This document shows positions 50,418 to 59,300 of a stretch of 64,000 nucleotides of DNA, piece after piece. Both the position numbers and the translations under genes were made by a program. Every line of letters begins with the position of its first letter. The first letter of the stretch is position 1. The DNA is from Vittaforma corneae ATCC 50505 (taxonomy: Eukaryota > Microsporidia > Nosematidae), in the NCBI RefSeq assembly GCF_000231115.1, contig NW_006889845.1, positions 1-64,000 of the forward strand, in the 5' to 3' direction. Under the pieces are notes generated by a model. That model ran no database searches, was not told the origin of the DNA, and saw nothing but the letters and a program-made list of their open reading frames with translations.

Positions 50418-52184
50418 TCAATTAAAGTCATCCTCTGACTCTTCGGCGTTCTTGTTTTCATTGTACATCCTCACTATTTGGTTGCTCGTTGTTGCGTCTT
50501 CCGGCTTTTTATCGGGTCTTTCTTTGATAAACCTTGGAAACCTAAGACTTATGCCCTTTTCCGATGATCCAGCTGAATATATAGGACTATGGCTCAGTGA
50601 AGCAGCTTTAACCTCCCAGACATATTTTGGCTCTATCCAAACATCAGGCTTCACACTTCTCTCATTGTACACAACTCTAGATAGATTTGCTGTTATTAAT
50701 GGGCTCAGCTGATCATAGTACAGCTGAAGTGCTTCATCATTAAAGCCTGTGCCAATCTTACAGCATGCTTCAAACTTATCAGTTTCGTCGTTGTAGACTG
50801 CAAGTAGGAATCCTCCAAAATTTCCTGTTCTCTTTCCTTTTCCATAGAATGCTCCAATAACAACAAGATCAAGAGAGTCACCCAGATTATCTAAATAATC
50901 TTTCTTTAGTTTTACCCATTTATTACTTCTATGCGAAGGCTTATAGATGGATTGGAGCAGCTTAAGCATTACGCCCTCACAGTTGGCTTGGAGGGCAACT
51001 TTGAAGTGTGAATCGACATCTTCAATGCTTGTACACTCGACTCCGTTGGCCATTTGCAGCTTATCATCAATCTCCTTAAAATTTGATTTCAATATGTCTC
51101 TTCTTGTCTTAAAGGGATAGTGAACAAGTTCCTGGGAGTCATAAAACAGTAAATCAAAGACAAAAACGCACACATTGACCTCAATCTTATCTATGTTCTT
51201 TCTTTTTCTTGTACTCAATGTTTGGAATGGCAATATCGCCCCGTCTTCATATGCAACAGCTTCTCCATCCAAAACAAATGATTTCTCATTTATTTTAAGA
51301 GAGGAAATGTCTGGATACTTCTCTGTTAAGTCCTCCGAGTTTCTTGAAAATACCTTTGTCTTTCCGTCAAAATGATGGATCTGCACTCTTTCCCCATCAT
51401 ATTTAAATTCCGATAGAAACTCTTCATTTTCAACCTTTGCAAAGGCAGTTGTCAAATTCTTAGAGGGCTGTGCCAGCATTGGCTTGACAGGTATGCCAGG
51501 AACAATGCTGCACATTTCATGCAGCCTCTCAACTCCATGCTCCAACAGCATTTTTGAAAGATGTTCAAAGTCTGGATGCTTGTTATAGGCCTCTTTTATA
51601 GCATCGTGTTCGTGTTCTCCGAAAGCCAAACTTAGTGATATCAGTACTGTTTGCAGAGCCAGCCCTATCTTCAGTTGGCATTCAAATAGCCGTATCATAT
51701 ATTTGGCCTCCAGTGGTGAGCTTGCACTTATCAGTGACAGCATAATGTTCTTCTTGCTATTCATAGAGTTCCTTCCTGTCTCCCTTGAAATTCTTCTCAG
51801 CTGATCAACCACCTCCACGACTGTTAGCTGTCGTTTTGAAATAAAAAGCTGATTTACTCTACTTTCCATTGCTATTTCTCCCAGGTCCCCAGTCTTTATG
51901 TATCGTTGCTTTATTGTCTTTACAGTGAGGCCAGTTCCCTCGGCAACTACCATCTGGATCATGTGCTCTCCAATTCCCAGTTCTGTATTGTGGTAGTCTG
52001 GATATATTGAAGCATGGCACAAATAAAGTACACTTGAGAGGCTCTGGGAATCCTCTGAAATGACCTTTTTGAAGAAGGAAGACAAAATGTCCTGGATTTC
52101 CAGCCTTTTTGTGGTATTTGAGATTTTTTCGAATTCCTTGCACAGGTCGATGAACAAAGTCTTCTTAGCCACCTTTTCAGCCAT
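50418..52184 (-). CDS. CDC9: DNA ligase I (ATP-dependent)
   Basis: Joins Okazaki fragments and repair nicks. The 588 residues hold the DNA-binding domain (FIDLCKEFEKI at the start), the adenylation motif with the nucleophile Lys in FKYDGERVQIH (Lys 261), motif III (FVLDGEAVAY), motif IV (EGVMLK) and motif V (KWVKLKKDYL), and then the OB fold (GKGKRTGNFGGFLLA). It ends in an acidic tail. The N-terminal PIP-box and leader region of yeast (755) is lacking. TTGCCCAA precedes the ATG. Confidence 0.96.
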   Translation of the reverse strand: MAEKVAKKTLFIDLCKEFEKISNTTKRLEIQDILSSFFKKVISEDSQSLSSVLYLCHASIYPDYHNTELGIGEHMIQMVVAEGTGLTVKTIKQRYIKTGDLGEIAMESRVNQLFISKRQLTVVEVVDQLRRISRETGRNSMNSKKNIMLSLISASSPLEAKYMIRLFECQLKIGLALQTVLISLSLAFGEHEHDAIKEAYNKHPDFEHLSKMLLEHGVERLHEMCSIVPGIPVKPMLAQPSKNLTTAFAKVENEEFLSEFKYDGERVQIHHFDGKTKVFSRNSEDLTEKYPDISSLKINEKSFVLDGEAVAYEDGAILPFQTLSTRKRKNIDKIEVNVCVFVFDLLFYDSQELVHYPFKTRRDILKSNFKEIDDKLQMANGVECTSIEDVDSHFKVALQANCEGVMLKLLQSIYKPSHRSNKWVKLKKDYLDNLGDSLDLVVIGAFYGKGKRTGNFGGFLLAVYNDETDKFEACCKIGTGFNDEALQLYYDQLSPLITANLSRVVYNERSVKPDVWIEPKYVWEVKAASLSHSPIYSAGSSEKGISLRFPRFIKERPDKKPEDATTSNQIVRMYNENKNAEESEDDFN

Positions 52185-52657
52185 TTGGGCAAGGTCTAAG
52201 AAAATTTTTGATAATCATTGCAAGATAAGTTTGGCTGTAACGCCATCTATAAAGCATACCAAATGTAAAGTAACGGCAATTAAATATTTGATGCGAAACC
52301 CTTTGATCGTATACAGTTTACTTAAAGGACACGATAGCCGATAGGACCAGCATTGACTAGCTGTGGTTTACACCAGTGCTTTCAATTTGAGGTACTGCAC
52401 TTATCCCCATTGAAGACCCCATAGTTAAATAATGCATGTGTCTTTTCATCCAAAACCAAGGCTATAATGAAATTGTCCACAGACTAGTTAGTTTTTTAAG
52501 GTCCTGTGCAGAAGCATGTCAAATAGCAGCTGATCTGGACAATTTCAATAAGTTTATCGTTTGGTTAAGTATAAACTTTCCAGTTAATTTTCCAAGCTAC
52601 TTTTTTACTCTAAAAATTCTCTGTTTCTTTGATGTATTCCTATTTTTCTGACCCCAA
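52185..52657. other. divergent spacer between ligase and Sec24-like 2
   Basis: About 470 bases with no conserved gene. Its right end carries the T-tract/GACCCC motif at 52642-52655. Confidence 0.45.
52642..52655 (+). promoter_or_regulatory. T-tract/GACCCC start motif
   Basis: ATTTTTCTGACCCC lies two bases before the ATG at 52658, the third near-identical copy of this signal in the window after 2737 and 9194. Confidence 0.65.
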
Positions 52658-54688
52658 ATGGAAAACAAATATTTTAGAGCTTCTATCAATTCTATTCCAA
52701 AAGACCAGTCAAAGCTCAGAAATTCCGCAATACCTTTTTTTGTCAGCGTGGAATTCCAAAAAGAAGGTCTTTCCGTTCCGATAATTCAAGACTCCCTCGT
52801 TCGTTGTGACAAGTGTAAAGCTTATTTAAATCCGTTCGTCGAAGTAATAAATCCTGGATATAAGTGGAAGTGCAATCTCTGCGATACTGTCAACGAAGTG
52901 TCCATTCCCTTTCAGATGAAGGAGCGAAAGACGTGTGAGAACAGTGCAGATCCACTAGCTAATTCAACCTTTAATAAAACCTACTTTTTAAGAGAGGAGC
53001 TCTTAAACGAGACGTACGAGATTGAGGCTCCAGACTCCTTCAATGTTGCCACTCCAGATCAGCCGATTCTTTGCTTTCTGATTGACATTTCAGCCGAGGC
53101 CATGAGCCTCAATGTTCTATCCAGTGTATTGAACTGCATTAAAGAGACTCTAAAGAATATTGACTACGATAAGAGAACCAAGGCTTCGCTTATGTTTTAC
53201 AGTGAGTCCGTATATATCTTAAATAATAACCATGCTTTTACAATTATCAATGGTGATGTACCGTTAATTCTTACCGAGAGAATTCTATTTACACTTGAAA
53301 AGGAAGGCGAAAATTCGTTTTTTAATATCAATTTTGATAAAATTGGAAGATATTTTGAAGCTAGGAGGTCTAATTATATGAATTATCTTCTTGCCTTGAA
53401 GACATGTGTCCAGGCGTTTAGATCTGCCACTCTCTTCAGCTTTGTTTCTACAACACCCAATTTTGAGGAGAGCAGAGTGGAGACGTCTGCCAGTCTCATA
53501 TGTAAGAATAGCAGCTACAAGGATATTGCAGAGTCTCTTGTAAGGAAGAATATTTGCTGCAACCTGTTCATTATGACAAGAAGTAGCGTTGAGCTTAGCT
53601 CCATTAAAATTCCTTCCCAGTACACCGGGGGACAGATTCTCCATTACTCTAACTATGACGGATGCGATGCATCTTCAACATCAAAATTCTACTGTGATCT
53701 GTCGGATTATTTCAATAGAGAGACTAACTTCGGAGCGGTGTGCCGCATCAGAGCAAATGAAGGCATTGTTCTGAAAGGCGTCTATGGAAATTTCTATCAG
53801 AAGGGCAGTGACTTGTTGTCGTATTCGAATTACAACCCCTGTCATAACATTAACTTCACTATTCAGTTCTACAACGATGTAAAATCAGCCCTGTACATCC
53901 AAATAGCCATGGCCAGAGTCGTTAAGAATGGAAATAAGCTGATAAGAGTGATGAATATCTGCATCCCTATTGGCAATGTTTCCTTCTATGAAACCTGCGA
54001 TGCATATTCCATTGCACATTGTATGTGTCTTGAATCATTCTACTATGAAAGCAAAAAAAAGCTAGGAGGTAAAGAGAATTTAGAAAACAAACTAACTGAA
54101 ATATGGAAAGAAATAAAGACAAACTATGGAAAAGTGCCTGATTCCCTTTACAATCTCCCAGTTTATATCTCCTCCCTTATGAAAAGCGTGCCCTTTAGAC
54201 CCGACATATCCACTCCCGCTGACTTCCGAGGATACTACATGTACATGCTTTCTAACTACCAAAGTAAGATTGTTGATCTTATGATATATCCTCTTCTTTT
54301 GAATATTCTGACTGAGAATGTAGCACCTCTTCCCCTCTCTCTCAGATCCATCGACCAAGCCGGACTGTACATCCTTGATACTGGTGTTAACATATTCTTC
54401 TACATTGGATCTAAGTGTGATGGATCTACTATTGCATCTCTCTTCGATAATCCTAACAGCGGCCCATTCCTCTTCAATCCACCTGAAAATGAGTTTTCTA
54501 AGTATGTGTCAGAGCTAGTTGTTTACCTGATGGAGGGCAGATCAATAAAACCCAAGTTTGTGCTGGCGAATGGCCAGGCCACAAGTGTATATAACGACAT
54601 ATTCTTCAGTTATATGTTTGAAGACTCGATCTACCAGCTGCCTAGTGCAATAGAGTTTAGAAATTTCTTAGAAAACAAAAACAAATAA
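52658..54688 (+). CDS. Sec24-like COPII subunit (copy 2)
   Basis: A 676-residue Sec24 homologue. VRCDKCKAYLNPFVEVINPGYKWKCNLC (zinc finger, in segments) and the QPILCFLIDISAEAMS trunk are diagnostic, and a beta-sandwich, helical and gelsolin-like end (QAGLYILDTGVNIFFYIGS) follow. The long disordered N-terminus is absent. It differs strongly from copy 1 at 19093-21165. The zinc finger and the trunk are nearer to canonical Sec24 here, so either copy could be the main one and the other an Lst1/Sfb3-type cargo-selective form. GACCCC supports the start. Confidence 0.92.
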   Translation: MENKYFRASINSIPKDQSKLRNSAIPFFVSVEFQKEGLSVPIIQDSLVRCDKCKAYLNPFVEVINPGYKWKCNLCDTVNEVSIPFQMKERKTCENSADPLANSTFNKTYFLREELLNETYEIEAPDSFNVATPDQPILCFLIDISAEAMSLNVLSSVLNCIKETLKNIDYDKRTKASLMFYSESVYILNNNHAFTIINGDVPLILTERILFTLEKEGENSFFNINFDKIGRYFEARRSNYMNYLLALKTCVQAFRSATLFSFVSTTPNFEESRVETSASLICKNSSYKDIAESLVRKNICCNLFIMTRSSVELSSIKIPSQYTGGQILHYSNYDGCDASSTSKFYCDLSDYFNRETNFGAVCRIRANEGIVLKGVYGNFYQKGSDLLSYSNYNPCHNINFTIQFYNDVKSALYIQIAMARVVKNGNKLIRVMNICIPIGNVSFYETCDAYSIAHCMCLESFYYESKKKLGGKENLENKLTEIWKEIKTNYGKVPDSLYNLPVYISSLMKSVPFRPDISTPADFRGYYMYMLSNYQSKIVDLMIYPLLLNILTENVAPLPLSLRSIDQAGLYILDTGVNIFFYIGSKCDGSTIASLFDNPNSGPFLFNPPENEFSKYVSELVVYLMEGRSIKPKFVLANGQATSVYNDIFFSYMFEDSIYQLPSAIEFRNFLENKNK

Positions 54689-54954
54689 AAAATGATTAGC
54701 TTTAACTACTGATCTTTTAGCACTGTTAGTTTTGTGTTTGTACATAAAAGCAACTATATAATGTATATTTGCATGCATCTTTCCATTGTTTTTTACTAAA
54801 AGGCTAATCCTCAAAAAGAGATCAAGTGGTCTACTGCTGATGTTGTTCGATGGTGTGAAGGCTTTCCACAAATTCTCCTGGCCATTGCTCAGCTAAACCT
54901 TGCCACGTGCCTCTCTACCATATTTAACAGGAGTAGCCCCCTCAGTAGAAACAA

Positions 54955-55149
54955 ATGGCCTCAAAGAGAATAAAAAAGATAGAAGAAATGATAAAAGACA
55001 GGAGTGCACTAAAGAATGAGATCAGTAGACTAGAAAATAAGATATTCAAAGTTGAGAATGAGTATTTAGAGCTTACACAGGGGTGTTCACTGCTTAAGAA
55101 TTTAGAATTTTACATTCATGCCAACCCGAAAAGAAAAGAACAAGCGTAG
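54955..55149 (+). CDS. EAF6: EAF6-like NuA4 subunit
   Basis: A 64-residue protein. The coiled region KNEISRLENKIFKVENEYLELTQGCSLLKNLEFYI follows the Eaf6/MEAF6 pattern LxxLExxIYxxExxYLExTxxxGNIIxGFDxYL, including EYLELT. Eaf6 belongs to the NuA4 and NuA3 histone acetyltransferase complexes. The protein is reduced to the core (yeast 113). AGCCCCC lies about 15 bases before the ATG. The short length and coiled-coil nature leave some doubt. Confidence 0.62.
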   Translation: MASKRIKKIEEMIKDRSALKNEISRLENKIFKVENEYLELTQGCSLLKNLEFYIHANPKRKEQA

Positions 55150-55555
55150 AGGAAGATGATAGAGTATTTTCAACCAACTTTCCCACACAGAAGACAGTAT
55201 AGACGACAGCTAAGCAATGGATGTTGCTAGGCAGGCTGTATATTTTACAAATAAAGCTTTACTTTTTAGGCCAAACCTGAATAGCAGGCTTCCTTCTATT
55301 CTGTGGTAACACCACAAATGCTTTTAATTGTATCCCTTTATGTTGTGTCTTTGTAATCTACTTCGCATCTGCCTACACTTATCTTTATGCAGGCATTCTC
55401 CCCTTACATGCAAGAAAAAAGAGAATGCATAAAAACCATAAACACATGCATAGAAGGAATTCTGGAGAATTTAGTTGGTATTCTAGTTTTGTTAAAGGTA
55501 TCTAAAGGAACCAAAAATAGAAGAGATCTCCTCACTGGTTTTTGCAAAGAAGAAA
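55150..55555. other. spacer between two small genes
   Basis: About 400 bases with no supported gene. Confidence 0.4.
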
Positions 55556-55747
55556 ATGTCTGAGCTTACAGAAAATCTGCAAAGAATATTCCAGAATCTT
55601 GTATATTTAAAGCTAATCCACAGGAACTATCACGTAAAATATGAGCAAGGGCTTAATGCCTTAGCTGCTAATGAAAAGTTGGGCATTTTCAGTGAGTACT
55701 TTGAAGAAATATCAAAGGACTTCCAGCAAGCTAGTACAAGTTTGTAA
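55556..55747 (+). CDS. small orphan helical protein
   Basis: A 63-residue, probably all-helical protein (MSELTENLQRIFQNL ... EYFEEISKDFQQAS). It has no CCC signal. The ATG follows AAGAAGAAA. The even amphipathic pattern suggests a small complex subunit such as a Mediator or kinetochore component, but I cannot identify it, and it could be a chance frame. Confidence 0.4.
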   Translation: MSELTENLQRIFQNLVYLKLIHRNYHVKYEQGLNALAANEKLGIFSEYFEEISKDFQQASTSL

Positions 55748-55913
55748 ACAGTTCCTCTTTTAGCATATACATCTTGTCCTATGCTATTCTTTCAATAAGA
55801 CCAGTGCGCACAAGAGACACTAGCTAGGAGAACGACTCTTGCTTCAACAATAAAGATTATGCTTGTACTTTTTGATTTGATAAGTATGACATTGGTTTTT
55901 TATCCTATTTAAA

Positions 55914-56099
55914 ATGTCATTTGAATTCGAAAATGACGGTCTTAAGAGCATCAAAAGACGAGATGGAGATGACTATGACCTTGATTTGGGAATCGCAATT
56001 TCAAAGTCGCTCGTGAGAGAGCCAGGATCTCAGATTTTAAGTCCGGAGGAAGTCCAGAAAAAAGTGTGCGAAAAGATAAGAGAGATAGTAAAGGAGTAG
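55914..56099 (+). CDS. microprotein with a ubiquitin-interacting motif
   Basis: A 61-residue acidic-to-basic protein. DDYDLDLGIAISKSL (19-33) fits the ubiquitin-interacting motif: acidic residues, then LxxAIxxSL. The remaining C-terminal third (SPEEVQKKVCEKIREIVKE) is a likely helix. Such a motif alone would bind monoubiquitin or a ubiquitin-like protein. No CCC signal lies near the ATG, which follows TATTTAAA. The proximity to ATR, which it converges on, is not evidence of a link. Confidence 0.5.
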   Translation: MSFEFENDGLKSIKRRDGDDYDLDLGIAISKSLVREPGSQILSPEEVQKKVCEKIREIVKE

Positions 56100-56367
56100 A
56101 GTGTTTTATGCCAAATCTTGAGTTGCTTTGCTCACTAACAAGTGTGCAGGTGGTGGGAATGCCATGATTATTAACGAGTTTACGTCGTTCTGTTTTCATT
56201 TAGCATGCAAAATGTTCCCGTCTGATAGCACAAGACTTACATTACCTTTGATGCTTGTTAAAAGAGAAACACACTAAAAATATCCCTTTAAACCCTATCA
56301 AGCTGCACTCACTGCTGAAGTAGCTCACAAACACTCTTCTTAAGCTTTGCTTATATTAAATACCTAT

Positions 56368-59300
56368 TTATATAAATGCCATCCATCCTATGTACATTGA
56401 TCCTAAGTTGTTTATGTCTGTGGCTTCTCCTATCAGCTCTTCTACCTTAAAATCAACATCCTCAAAATCTAATTTCTTATTCATTCCGTCAATAATCTTA
56501 ACCGGCTCTGTCTTTCTCCTAGCCCATTCAAATAAAGGGTCAAATACAAAAGAGAGCAGATTGGCCTGTATTACATCCCTGTTATTTCTCAGTACTTCAA
56601 GCGTATACTTTAATGTATGCTTATATGTTCCTTCTAACTTCAACACCCCAAATCCATCTATTATATTCTGGGTCAATCTGAAAGGCACTTTCTCGGGTAT
56701 TTCTAGACTTTTAGCCTTATCAAAAATACAGTTCAGATCAACATGAACCGTATCCCCCGTCATCCTGTCAAAATGTATATTTTCGCTATGTCTGTCTCCT
56801 AGTCCCATAAACCATCCTACAATATTCATTATGGCATACGTTCTGATATAACTTTCCCTACATCTGTAAAACTGGTACGGATCAGTATATGTCTCTTTGA
56901 GATATCTGTTATAGACTGGCTTAAACCTCTCCATTAGTGATGCCATGTTGTTGGTGCCTATCATTTTCGTTCTTAGGAATTTCTGCACTGTTTCATGAGT
57001 GATTTCATGGTAGGTATGAACTATCTCTTTCAAATTGTAAAGATTGGGAACAAACTCAATAATACCTGACTCGTGGTTAAAGGGAATAACATTATACTTT
57101 CTAATGTAATATTCATCGCTTATAAATAGCTTGTTTAGAAGATTGTCTAGATCCATAAATCTACTGTCTTTCCTTAGATCGTCTTTAAACTTGACTATCA
57201 TTGGATACTCTCTTCCATCCTCCCCCACTAAAGTTATCTTTTTGGGCATTTGTAGGGATCTAAACACTACAATATCGTTCTTAATGTTGTTGATTTCAGT
57301 TAACTGCCCTGGAACGTTAATCTTGGCTGGAAACAGACTCCTGATATCCGGAAACTTTTCCATACATAGCTTTGTTCCATTATGCCTGGCTATACTCGCA
57401 AACTTCTCAGAACAGTTCTTTATATCCATGAACAGCTTCCTCCTTTCAAGGCTGAGATTCTCAATAATCTCCACCAATACTTTACTTACCTCAGTCTTCT
57501 TTGAGTTAAACAAAAATAGAGTGTTCCAGTGGGTCTGATAAGGATACTTTTCCAGCATGGTGGATACTATTTCCTTGTAGAATTTAACAGTATCGGTTTC
57601 CAAGGATAGCTTGGTGCTAATTTGGTTATAAAATGGAATGAGGTTAGACAAATATTCTTTCTTTATGGTCTCAATCATCTCTCCCACTATTTTCATATGA
57701 GTTCTGGGAATGTTGGCTATTAAGTGGAAGAACCTAGGAATGGCCTCGTGATTTGAAGTAAAGGACTTGAAATAGTACTTTATGGAGACAAGAGCATCAT
57801 GTTTTTCAAAGTATTTAGCAGTAAGAAAGTATAATCTTTGGATATGTCCCAAGTATTCACTTAAATTTTGCATGTTAATACTAGCATTATTTCTGATATT
57901 TGTATTGTCTGCTTTCAGTTTGTCATATGCTAGATTAATGATTGATGCATTCCCACGTTTCTTTTTGTTAGCAGAATTATTGGGAGCAATACCATTAGCA
58001 ATTGCAGTATTAATAAAAGTAATATTACCGTTGGTATTTCCATTAATTTTCGATATATCATTCACAGCATCAATCCCATTGCTATCATTATTGTCACAGC
58101 CATTGATTTTGTCATTTAGTATTCTTTCTAGGTCGGATATTCCTTCTTCAAACATCCCCTTACTCTGTCCTATTTCACACAGCTTAACCGTAGCTTTGAA
58201 ATAATCAATAGAATCCTCGGGACACTGCAGTCTCATTCTTCTTAGCAGCTCCTTGGCTTCGTTTTGATGCTTCTGTTCTATTTTAATAAGAGAGTGATCA
58301 TATAAAACAGAATATTCCTTTTTTAATACTATTCTGGCGATTTCTTCTTCTGCCTTTTGGAATTCTTTCTTTTTCATAAGATACTTTATCAATTCCAAAT
58401 CCACTGATCTTGAAAATTCCTTGCAGTGTATTTTAGACTCTAAGTATTTATGCACTTTCAGCAATAAATCCGGATTTTTACTAATCTTTCTCCTTTTCTC
58501 AATCAATCTTACCGTATCCACTATAGTACTATTATTACCATTGCCATTAGCACTCATATTACCACTGTGTGAATCTTCATTACAAAGCTTAATGCCGCTA
58601 AAGCTACTATTAGTAAGGCTATCGCCAATCTTGCTCATGTTTATTAATAGTTCAAGATCCTTAAGTATGTGAATGACTATATCAGGATCCTTTCCTAGCA
58701 GTATATTCTCCACCTCTTCAGATTCATTGCACTCAAGGATCTCTCTTAGAATCTTAGAAATAAAGACATCCCTAGGAGATATTGAAAATGACCCAAAATT
58801 AGTTAGTAGCTTATCAAAGCTTCTAACACTATTGGGTGTACTATGGGTTATATTAGTATTAGCAGATAAATCTTCTAAACACTGCTGAGCTGCTTTATAA
58901 TTTTTGCCCAAAATAAGATCAAAGAAAAGGTTCAATGTTGAATATTCACTATTCTGAACACCTGTAAATTGAGATGATGTGTACAGTGGTGCATTTGTAT
59001 TAAACCCCTTCACTCTGACAGTATCATTGATCATGTAATATGCTATTTGGAGCAGCTCGATATCAGTCTCTTTATCTTCCAGGCAGTATATTAAACTGTA
59101 GTAATCTCTGGCCTTTAGAGCATAGTCTAAATAGGACTTTCTACTGACAACTGGCTTGCCAATAAATGTATTGATTTCCAAAAGGAATCTGAGAATATCA
59201 GGATTTGATGTATCAATGTCATTGAAGAGATCGCAGATATCGTTTTTATCAGCAATGTCATCATTAATGTCGCAAGTGCCGTGCAGTACTATTTTTATAA

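Noticed and set aside
52436..52651. 71-codon plus-strand frame in front of Sec24-like 2
   Set aside because: No conserved features, poor start context and it lies in a divergent promoter region.
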